The notes under the pieces were generated by a model. The model searched no databases, was not told the origin of the DNA, and worked only from the letters and a program-made list of their open reading frames with translations. DNA of 14,535 nucleotides from a bacterium (GTDB lineage Bacteria > JAUVQV01 > DATDCY01). The stretch is taken from contig DATDCY010000370.1 of NCBI GenBank assembly GCA_036524115.1, positions 1 to 14,535 of the forward strand, written 5' to 3'. Below, piece after piece: positions 1-6,154 of this stretch (its first letter is position 1; each line of letters opens with the position of its first letter). The translations under genes and the position numbers were made by a program.

Positions 1-2
1 GC

Positions 3-1739
3 GACGCCGCGATCGCCGTGGTGCGCGAGAACCCCTACCAGCTCGCCGAGGAGGTCTTCGGCATCGGCTTCAAGACCGCCGACACCATCGCCCGCTCGCT
101 GGGGCTGCCAGCCGACGCGCCGCGGCGGCTCGAGGCGGGGCTCGTGCACGCGCTGACCGAGGCGGCCGACGGCGGCGGCAACGTCTACCTGCCGCGCGGG
201 GAGCTGGTGGCGCGCACCGCGGAGTTGCTGGGCGTCGCGCCCGAGCCTCTCGAGCACGCGGTGGACGAACTGGACCGGCGGGGGTTGGTGCGCGCGGAGC
301 CGCTGCCCGGGAACGAGGACGGCGGGGCGCCCGCGCAGCCGGTGTATCTGGCGCGCCTGTTCGCCGCCGAGACCGCGGCCGCGGGGCTGCTGGCGGCGGT
401 GCTCGCCGCGGGGGAGTCGGCGGCGCGCCTCGACGTCGAGCGCGAGCTGGAGCGCTTCGAGGCCGAGTGGGGCCTGGCGCTCGCCGGCCCGCAACGCGAG
501 GCCGTGCGCCGCGCCCTCGGCGGGCACGCGCTGGTGATCACCGGCGGGCCCGGCACCGGCAAGACGACGATCATCAACGCGATCGTGCGCATCCTCGAGC
601 GCGCCGGCGAGCGCGTCCTGCTCTGCGCGCCCACCGGCCGCGCCGCCAAGCGCATGGAGGAGGCCACGGGCCGCCCGGCGCGGACGATCCACCGGCTGCT
701 CGAGTACAACCCGCGCAAGGGCGAGTTCGAGCGCCACGGCGGGCGCCGGCTGGAGGCGGACCTGATCGTCGTCGACGAGGCGTCGATGGTCGACCTGCCG
801 CTGTTCGCGCAGCTGCTCAAGGCGGTGCCGCCCGGCTGCCGCCTGATCCTCGTCGGCGACGTCGACCAGCTTCCGTCCGTCGGGCCGGGCAACGTGCTGC
901 GGGACCTGATCCGCTCGGGCGCGATCGAGACCGTCGCGCTCACCGAGATCTTCCGGCAGGCCAGCGCGAGCCTGATCGTCGTCAACGCGCACCGCGTCAA
1001 CGGCGGGCGGCTGCCGCAGGGGGCCGGGTCGCCGGAGGCGGCCCCGCCCGCCCACGGCTCCGCCGCAGCGGCGCGCCCCGCGGACGGCGACCTGCTCGCG
1101 GGCGACGCCGACTTCTTCTTCCTGCCGCGCGAGGAGCCGGAGGAGATCCTCGCGGCGGTCAAGCGCCTGGTCGCGGTCGAGGTCCCGCGGCGGCTCGGGC
1201 TCGACCCCTTCGAGGCGGTCCAGGTGCTGACCCCCATGCACAAGGGCCTGCTCGGCTCGCTGAGCCTGAATGCCGAGCTGCAGGCGCTGCTCAACCCGCG
1301 GGGCGAGCAGGTCGGGCGCGCGGGGCGCATCTTCCGCGCCGGCGACAAGGTGATGCAGATCCGCAACAACTACGAGCTGGAGGTCTTCAACGGGGACCTC
1401 GGGCGGATCACCGAGGCGGACCCCGAGGCGCAGGAGGTGACGGTGCTCTTCGAGGGCCGCCCCGTCATCTACTCCTACGCCGACCTCGACGAGCTGGTGC
1501 TCGGCTACGCCTGCTCCATCCACAAGTCGCAGGGCAGCGAGTACCCGGCGGTCGTCATCCCGCTGCACACGCAGCACTACGTCCTGCTCCAGCGCAACCT
1601 GCTGTACACCGGCATCACGCGCGGGCGGCGGCTGGTGGTGGTCGTCGGCAGCCGCAAGGCGGCGGCGATCGCGGTGCGCAACAACCGGGTGCGCGAGCGG
1701 CACTCGCGGCTGGCCGAGCGCCTCGTCGGGGGGATGTGA
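3..1739 (+). CDS. recD2: RecD2-type ATP-dependent DNA helicase (5' end cut by window edge)
   Basis: This is a superfamily 1B 5'-3' DNA helicase of the RecD2 (RecD/TraA) family, which acts in DNA repair without RecBC partners. The reading frame is open from base 3, so the gene begins upstream. About 578 residues are visible, against about 720-750 for the family. The visible part starts in the helix-hairpin-helix region (NPYQLAEEVFGIGFKTAD). It continues with Walker A GGPGTGKT (bases 543-566), the Walker B DEAS box (DEASM, near 774-788), GDVDQLPSVGPG (motif III) and the C-terminal LGYACSIHKSQGSEY and LLYTGITRGRR motifs. A 30-residue Ala/Gly/Pro-rich insert lies near 1017-1106 and looks like a flexible loop. 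The stop is 4 bases before the next ATG, so the HEAT gene is probably co-transcribed. The apparent GTG start at 18 is internal to the HhH region and is not the true start. Confidence 0.93.
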   Translation, partial: DAAIAVVRENPYQLAEEVFGIGFKTADTIARSLGLPADAPRRLEAGLVHALTEAADGGGNVYLPRGELVARTAELLGVAPEPLEHAVDELDRRGLVRAEPLPGNEDGGAPAQPVYLARLFAAETAAAGLLAAVLAAGESAARLDVERELERFEAEWGLALAGPQREAVRRALGGHALVITGGPGTGKTTIINAIVRILERAGERVLLCAPTGRAAKRMEEATGRPARTIHRLLEYNPRKGEFERHGGRRLEADLIVVDEASMVDLPLFAQLLKAVPPGCRLILVGDVDQLPSVGPGNVLRDLIRSGAIETVALTEIFRQASASLIVVNAHRVNGGRLPQGAGSPEAAPPAHGSAAAARPADGDLLAGDADFFFLPREEPEEILAAVKRLVAVEVPRRLGLDPFEAVQVLTPMHKGLLGSLSLNAELQALLNPRGEQVGRAGRIFRAGDKVMQIRNNYELEVFNGDLGRITEADPEAQEVTVLFEGRPVIYSYADLDELVLGYACSIHKSQGSEYPAVVIPLHTQHYVLLQRNLLYTGITRGRRLVVVVGSRKAAAIAVRNNRVRERHSRLAERLVGGM

Positions 1740-1743
1740 CCGC

Positions 1744-2145
1744 ATGAGCACGGACATCACCGCGGCGCGCATCGCCGACTTCCTCGGCCAGGGCCTGCTC
1801 GACGTCCTCGCCGACCTCTTCCGCGCCGAGCCGGGCAACTACGCGCTGCTCGGCGAGCTGCTCGCGAGCCCGGAGATCGGCGTGCGCATCGGCGCGTCAG
1901 CGCTGATCGAGGAGCTGGCCGCGAGCGACCCCGCGCACCGCCCGCTGGCGGCGGCCGCGCTCGCGCCGCTGCTGCGCGATGCCGACCCGGTGCGCCGGGG
2001 CGACGCCGCGTACCTGCTGGGCTTCGCCGGCGGCGCGAGCGAACTGCCGGCGCTGGACGAGCTGGCGGCGGGGGACGCGAACGCCGACGTGCGGGAGGCG
2101 GCGGCGGAGGCCGCGGCGAAGATCCGCGCGCGGGAGGGGCGATGA
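1744..2145 (+). CDS. Small HEAT-repeat protein
   Basis: The 133-residue product is almost entirely alpha-helical by composition (Ala, Leu, Glu, Arg) and reads as two or three HEAT-like helical repeats. An example is the stretch ending ADPVRRGDAAYLLG followed by ALDELAAGDANADVREAAAE. HEAT repeats are protein-interaction scaffolds, and no catalytic motif is visible. The gene starts 4 bases after the recD2 stop and overlaps the next gene by ATGA at 2142-2145. That overlap implies translational coupling with the GHKL ATPase, so a role as its partner is the most natural guess. I see no signal peptide or membrane segment. The HEAT call rests on pattern only, and the specific function is unknown. 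Confidence 0.75.
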   Translation: MSTDITAARIADFLGQGLLDVLADLFRAEPGNYALLGELLASPEIGVRIGASALIEELAASDPAHRPLAAAALAPLLRDADPVRRGDAAYLLGFAGGASELPALDELAAGDANADVREAAAEAAAKIRAREGR

Positions 2146-3656
2146 AGCATCCCGACTCGATCCGGGTCACCGTCGACAAGAGCCACATCACGGTCCTCGG
2201 CGAGAAGCTCTACGCCGAGAGCATCGAGCTGATCCGCGAACTGGTGAACAACGCGTTCGACGCCGACGCCGCGGAGGTGCGCGTCGAAGTCACGCCGGAG
2301 CGCATCGTCGTCGCGGACGACGGCAGCGGCATGGACTACGACGGCCTGGTGCAGTACTTCAACATCGGCTCGCCCGGCAAGCGCCTCCAGAGCCGCTCGC
2401 CGCGGTTCCACCGCGTGCGCATCGGGCAGTTCGGCATCGGCAAGTTCTCGTCGCTGACGGTGGCGCGGCGCTTCGAGGTGCTGACGCGGTGCGGCAGCTT
2501 TGTCGCGCGCGTGGTCTTCGACAAGGAGGCCTGGGAGGCCGACCGCGAGAGCTGGAACCTGCCGCTCGAGATCCTCGTCGCGGACGCACGCGCGGCCGAC
2601 GGGACGACCGTCACCCTGAGCGGCCTCACCCGCTCCTTCGATCCGGCCGAGGTCGAGCAGCGTCTGGTCAGCGGCACGCCGCTGCGCGCCGAGCACTTCC
2701 GCGTCGTGCTCAACGAGCACCCGGTGACCCCGCGCAGCCTCACGGGCGCGCGCCTGCCGGTGCTCGAGGGCACGCCGTTCGGGACGATCCACGGCGAGGT
2801 CGTCATCGTGCCGGCGAGCGTCGCCGATCCGAAGGACGTCGGCATCGAGGTCCGCGTCAAGGGCGTCATGGTGCGCCGGGACCTCTTCGGGCTGGAGGCG
2901 GCCGGCCCGGACGCGATGCGTGTGCGCGGCGAGGTGAACGCCGACTTCCTGCCGGTGACCTCCGACCGCAGCGGCTTCATCCTCGACTCGCCGGAGTACG
3001 GCGCCTTCCGCGAAGCGATGAGGCGGGTGGCCCGCGAGATCAGTCGCGCCCTCGTGAAGACCTCGGCGGTGCGCGAGAGCCGCCGCTCCGGCCGCGCCGT
3101 CAAGGAGGTCCTCCAGCGCATCCACGGGGCGCTGGCGCGCAACCCCGAGTTCTCGCCCTTCGGGCCGATCCCCTACGGCGAGCGCCAGCCGGGGCTCGGC
3201 GGCGCGGCGGTGACCGGGGGCGCGGGCGGCGGGACGCCGGCGCCGGAGGAGATCGCGCCGCCCGGGGAAGGGGCGCCGCCGAAACCGCCCAAGCCGGAGA
3301 AGCCCCCGAAGAAGAAGCGCGCCAACCCGCTGCTCAAGCGCCTCACGCCGGATGCCGTCGTCAAGCGCATGCGCTTCGGCAGGCGGGCCGTGACCTGCGT
3401 CATCGACCACTTCGGCGCCGGCGGCCCGGAGGTCTTCAGCGAGGAGAACGCGATCTACCTCAACGCCGACCACCCGCTCTTCGTGCGCGAGTCCGACGCG
3501 CCGCGGGCCTTCGTGATGTACGTGGCGCGCCTCTTCGCCCAGGAGATCGCCCTGATGCAGGACCCGCGCAACCCGCGCAAGGCCTTCGACCTGCAGAGCC
3601 GCATCCTGCGGGAGGCGTTCCGCGAGGAGGCGGGAGCCGAAGACTCGGGAGGGTAG
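2142..3656 (+). CDS. GHKL (Hsp90/MutL-like) ATP-binding protein
   Basis: The 504-residue protein has an N-terminal ATPase domain of the gyrase/Hsp90/histidine kinase/MutL superfamily. Its N box is ELVNNAFDA (residues 33-41, with E33, N37 and D40). The G1 box is DDGSGM (59-64), the G2-like motif is GQFGIGKFSS (95-104), and GTTVTL (154-159) matches the G3 region. A transducer-like segment follows, with VNADFLPVTSDRSGF near 265-279. Next come a Gly/Pro/Lys-rich linker (about 350-395) and a C-terminal domain (about 398-495) that I do not recognise. There is no H-box or receiver domain, so it is not a conventional two-component kinase. The start is supported by GGGAGGGG at 2132-2139 and the ATGA overlap with the HEAT gene. 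An Hsp90/MORC-like conformational ATPase is likely, but the substrate is unknown. Confidence 0.85.
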   Translation: MKHPDSIRVTVDKSHITVLGEKLYAESIELIRELVNNAFDADAAEVRVEVTPERIVVADDGSGMDYDGLVQYFNIGSPGKRLQSRSPRFHRVRIGQFGIGKFSSLTVARRFEVLTRCGSFVARVVFDKEAWEADRESWNLPLEILVADARAADGTTVTLSGLTRSFDPAEVEQRLVSGTPLRAEHFRVVLNEHPVTPRSLTGARLPVLEGTPFGTIHGEVVIVPASVADPKDVGIEVRVKGVMVRRDLFGLEAAGPDAMRVRGEVNADFLPVTSDRSGFILDSPEYGAFREAMRRVAREISRALVKTSAVRESRRSGRAVKEVLQRIHGALARNPEFSPFGPIPYGERQPGLGGAAVTGGAGGGTPAPEEIAPPGEGAPPKPPKPEKPPKKKRANPLLKRLTPDAVVKRMRFGRRAVTCVIDHFGAGGPEVFSEENAIYLNADHPLFVRESDAPRAFVMYVARLFAQEIALMQDPRNPRKAFDLQSRILREAFREEAGAEDSGG

Positions 3657-3705
3657 CGGCCTAGGGCGGGAGCAGCCACCCTTCGCGCCGGCGCGTTCCC
3701 CCGCG

Positions 3706-3734
3706 TTTACATGCGCGCCGTCGGCCGCTAGAGT
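3706..3734 (+). promoter_or_regulatory. Sigma70-like promoter for the nucleotidyltransferase gene
   Basis: TTTACA (3706-3711) and TAGAGT (3729-3734) are separated by 17 bases. They match the -35 and -10 consensus at 5 of 6 and 4 of 6 positions. Transcription would begin at about 3741-3742, on or next to the GTG start codon at 3742, and no Shine-Dalgarno sequence precedes that codon. A leaderless mRNA is therefore likely. This is the only clear promoter in the left half of the window. Confidence 0.55.
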
Positions 3735-3741
3735 AGGGCCG

Positions 3742-4251
3742 GTGAAGCTCAAGAGCGTCAGAGCGATCGCACGGTCCCTGCAGAAGGCCGACGTCCGCTG
3801 CCTGTTCGCTGGCGGGATTGCGGTCGTCGCGCACGGCTACGGGCGCATGACCTTCGACGTCGACGTCGTGCTGCAGCTCGAGCCGGAGAACATCCAACGC
3901 GGGTTCCGGGCCCTCGCGCGACTCGGCTACTCGCCGCGCGTGCCGGTGACGGCGGAGCAGTTCGCCGATGCCGCGGTGCGGGAGGGGTGGGTCCGGGAGA
4001 AGGGAATGCGGGTGCTGAACCTGTTCAGCGACCGGCACCGCGAGACCCCGATCGACATCTTCGTCGAGGAGCCGTTTGACTTCGACAAGGCGTTTGCCGC
4101 GGCGCGCTGCGAGGAGATCGAGCCCGGCGTCACCATGCGCTTCGTCGACCGTCGGCGCCTGATCGCGATGAAGAAACGGGCGGGCCGGCCCAAAGACCTC
4201 GATGACATCGAGCACCTGCGCCGCCTCCAGCAGGACCATGGGCGTCGCTGA
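3742..4251 (+). CDS. Nucleotidyltransferase-fold protein (MNT/AbiEii-like)
   Basis: The 169-residue protein has the pol-beta nucleotidyltransferase signature: GGIAVVAHGYGRMTFDVDVV (residues 24-43) with the metal-binding pair D39 and D41. A third acidic candidate is D105 in PIDIF. The segment KKRAGRPKDLDDIEHLR (144-160) is typical of AbiEii-like or DUF-type nucleotidyltransferases that sit in toxin-antitoxin or abortive-infection pairs. The family transfers nucleotides to protein, RNA or antibiotic substrates, and the substrate here cannot be read from sequence. It overlaps the following small gene by 14 bases. Start choice is GTG at 3742, since the predicted promoter leaves no room for a longer leader and the frame begins just before the conserved core. 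It lies between unrelated genes and the CRISPR locus, which suggests an accessory defence setting. Confidence 0.8.
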   Translation: MKLKSVRAIARSLQKADVRCLFAGGIAVVAHGYGRMTFDVDVVLQLEPENIQRGFRALARLGYSPRVPVTAEQFADAAVREGWVREKGMRVLNLFSDRHRETPIDIFVEEPFDFDKAFAAARCEEIEPGVTMRFVDRRRLIAMKKRAGRPKDLDDIEHLRRLQQDHGRR

Positions 4252-4435
4252 CCGCTGGCGGATCCCGCCCGAGGCCTCCGACTGGGAGTGCACCTGGGCG
4301 GCGGACGAACTCTTCCACCTGCGCTATTTCCTCGCCCTCACCCTGCCGGAGAAGATCCGGGCGGTGGAGCAGATGGAGCAGGTGGCCGCGGCGCTCGGCG
4401 ACCGCCGGCGCGACCGGAGGACTGCGAAGAAGTAA
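4238..4435 (+). CDS. Small protein paired with the nucleotidyltransferase
   Basis: A 65-residue product starts at ATG 4238, inside the end of the nucleotidyltransferase gene. The frame stays open upstream to 4202, but the ATG gives a compact 14-base overlap. The central part (ADELFHLRYFLALTLPEKIR, then AVEQMEQVA) reads as one or two amphipathic helices, with a basic tail (RRRDRRTAKK). Short proteins with a similar 'LRY..LTLPEKI.AVEQM' pattern often accompany nucleotidyltransferase genes, from my recollection of such neighbourhoods. The overlap suggests coupled translation and a complex, possibly an antitoxin or substrate adaptor. I do not recognise a named family. Confidence 0.65.
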   Translation: MGVADRWRIPPEASDWECTWAADELFHLRYFLALTLPEKIRAVEQMEQVAAALGDRRRDRRTAKK

Positions 4436-4456
4436 CGTCTGGGCATTGTGCCCCGC

Positions 4457-4463
4457 GGGAGGG
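4457..4463 (+). promoter_or_regulatory. Ribosome binding site deciding the WYL regulator start
   Basis: GGGAGGG lies 6 bases before ATG 4470. It favours this ATG over the in-frame TTG at 4446, which has no such site. Confidence 0.7.
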
Positions 4464-4469
4464 CAAGAG

Positions 4470-5438
4470 ATGGATCTTGCCGACCGGGTGTTCAAGCTCC
4501 ACGAAACGCTGCGTACGTCGCGCGCGGCGGTTTCACGCGCCCAGCTCCAGGAACGGCTCGAGTGCTCGCGCGCGACCGTGGCGCGGGTCATCGGCCAGCT
4601 CCGCGACTTCTTCGGGGCCCCGATCGAGTACGACCGCCGCGCCGGCGGCTACCACTACGCCCCCGCCGAAGAGGGCCCCTGGGAGCTGCCCGGCCTCTGG
4701 TTCAACGCCTCCGAGCTGCACGCCCTGCTCGCCGCGCACCAGCTGCTGGCGAACGCGCAGCCCGGCCTGCTCGAGGGCGACCTGGCGCCGCTGCGCGGCC
4801 GCATCGAGCGGCTCCTCCAGGCCAGGGGCATCGGCGGCGGCGACGTCGCCCGCCGGGTCCGCATCCTGCGCATGGCGGCGCGGCGGACGGACCCGGAGCA
4901 CTTCCGCGCCGTCGCCGGCGCGGTGCTCTCGCGCAAGCGCCTGCGCCTCCTCTACCACGGCCGCGCCCGCGACGCCCAGACCCAACGCGTCGTCTCGCCG
5001 CAGCGGCTCACGCACTACCGTGACAACTGGTACCTCGACGCGTGGGACCACGAGCGTAAAGCGCTGCGCTCCTTCTCGGTGGACCGCATCCGCGCGGCGC
5101 GCCCGCTGGCGCAGGCCGCGCGGGAGATCCCGGACGCGCGCCTCGACGAGTACTTCGCCACCGCCTACGGCATCTTCGCGGGGCGGCCGCGCAACACGGC
5201 GGTGCTGCGCTTCACGCCGGAGGCCGCGCGGTGGGTCGCCGACGAGGCCTGGCACCCCGCGCAGCAGGGGCGCTTCGACGGGGACGGCTGCTACATCCTC
5301 GAGATCCCGTACGCCGACGCCCGCGAGCTGGTGCGGGACATCCTGCGGCACGGCCCGGAGGTAACGGTCGTCGCGCCGTCGACGCTGCGAGAGCAGGTGG
5401 CGGCGCGGCTGCGGGAGGCGCTGGCAAGGTACGGGTGA
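4470..5438 (+). CDS. HTH and WYL-domain transcriptional regulator
   Basis: The 322-residue protein has an N-terminal winged helix-turn-helix of the HTH_11/DeoR type (residues about 1-65, with RAQLQERLECSRATVARVIG). It is followed by a WYL ligand-sensing domain containing NWYLDAWD (186-193) and a C-terminal WCX-like extension (about 240-320). WYL proteins sense small molecules or nucleic-acid ligands and often regulate phage-defence loci, including CRISPR-Cas. This one sits immediately upstream of the cas operon on the same strand with a 128-base gap, so it is a good candidate regulator of that operon; this is inference. The gap before it is 34 bases, so it may be transcribed with the preceding pair or alone. 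Base composition is as GC-rich as the left flank, unlike the cas genes. Confidence 0.9.
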   Translation: MDLADRVFKLHETLRTSRAAVSRAQLQERLECSRATVARVIGQLRDFFGAPIEYDRRAGGYHYAPAEEGPWELPGLWFNASELHALLAAHQLLANAQPGLLEGDLAPLRGRIERLLQARGIGGGDVARRVRILRMAARRTDPEHFRAVAGAVLSRKRLRLLYHGRARDAQTQRVVSPQRLTHYRDNWYLDAWDHERKALRSFSVDRIRAARPLAQAAREIPDARLDEYFATAYGIFAGRPRNTAVLRFTPEAARWVADEAWHPAQQGRFDGDGCYILEIPYADARELVRDILRHGPEVTVVAPSTLREQVAARLREALARYG

Positions 5439-5566
5439 GGGGGCGGGGCGCGGGGCCGCACTCTCCGTTGCGGCGGGCTCACGGAATGAGCCTGCAAGGT
5501 AGTATGATCACCTTCGTTCCGGCGGCTGGGCTTGCTCTTGGACCATAAGGTAACGGAGGGGCCTTG
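5439..5566 (+). promoter_or_regulatory. Control region between WYL regulator and cas6
   Basis: This 128-base gap must hold the cas operon promoter unless the operon is read through from the WYL gene. It contains GCAAGGTA (5494-5501), also present at 5424-5431 in the end of the WYL gene, and TAAGGTA (5546-5552). AAGGT (5496-5500) and ACCTT (5510-5514) form a short inverted repeat around a possible -10 element TATGAT (5503-5508). No convincing -35 is visible at 16-18 bases upstream. A 20-codon reading frame runs 5486-5548. Confidence 0.4.
5555..5560 (+). promoter_or_regulatory. Ribosome binding site of cas6
   Basis: GGAGGG is followed by 6 bases and ATG 5567. It selects this ATG over the TTG at 5564. 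Confidence 0.75.
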
Positions 5567-6154
5567 ATGTCCGACGATCCGAAGGTCGATCTGGTCTTTC
5601 TGGTGGTGGGGCAGCGGATTCCCGTGGATCATGGGTACGCTCTTTATGCCGCCGTGAGCAGGATGCTCCCCGAGCTGCACGAGGCCCAGGACATCGCGCT
5701 TGATCTCGTGCGTGGCAGATACATCGGGGCGGGCCTGCTCGACATTACGCCGAGAACAGAACTCGTCGTCCGCCTTCCATCGAGCAGGATCTCGACAGTT
5801 CTTGCTTTGGCTGGGAAGAAGCTTGACATCCTAGGGCACGCGGTGGGGATCGGGGTGCCGACCACGCGCGCGCTGGTTCTGTCATCGGCCCTCTACGCAC
5901 ACCTTGTGACGACGCGCAATGGAAACGACCAAGTCCGTTTCGAGAAGGAAATCCATCATCAGGCCGACGCGCTTGGTGTCAAGGGCAAACTGACCGTCGG
6001 GGAGAGGCGCACCTTCGGCGTGCACGGCAAGCAGGTTGTCGGTTACTCCGTCCTCGCTTCCGAATTGACCGCCGAAGAGTCGATCACACTCCAGGAGAAC
6101 GGCCTCGGTGGCCGGCGGAAGATGGGGTGCGGGTTCTTCAGAAAGCGCGAATGA
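5567..6154 (+). CDS. cas6: CRISPR pre-crRNA endoribonuclease Cas6 (Cmx6, MYXAN type)
   Basis: The 195-residue RAMP-fold protein matches the Cmx6 branch of Cas6. Its N-terminus reads VDLVFLVVGQRIPVDHGYAL with H22, a candidate catalytic histidine. The middle has the typical RLPSSRISTVLALAGKKLDI stretch, and ARLVTT-like AHLVTTRNGNDQV follows. The C-terminus carries the glycine-rich loop GLGGRRKMGCGFF (179-191), which is diagnostic of Cas6 proteins. Cas6 cuts the repeat RNA at the base of its hairpin and usually stays on the crRNA in Cascade. The repeat in this window has a matching GNRA-capped hairpin. It is the first gene of the operon and overlaps cas3 by ATGA at 6151-6154. Length is near normal for the Cmx6 group. 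Confidence 0.93.
   Translation: MSDDPKVDLVFLVVGQRIPVDHGYALYAAVSRMLPELHEAQDIALDLVRGRYIGAGLLDITPRTELVVRLPSSRISTVLALAGKKLDILGHAVGIGVPTTRALVLSSALYAHLVTTRNGNDQVRFEKEIHHQADALGVKGKLTVGERRTFGVHGKQVVGYSVLASELTAEESITLQENGLGGRRKMGCGFFRKRE

Noticed and set aside
467-1747. 426-codon frame on the + strand overlapping recD2
   Set aside because: Arg/Ala/Pro-rich shadow without motifs; the RecD2 frame carries all helicase motifs.
1839-3752. Long minus-strand open frame of 637 codons
   Set aside because: It is antisense to the HEAT and GHKL genes, which have clear motifs. Very high GC removes stop codons and creates such shadows.
4288-5364. 358-codon frame overlapping the WYL gene
   Set aside because: Low-complexity Ser/Arg/Ala translation; the WYL and HTH motifs lie in the other frame.
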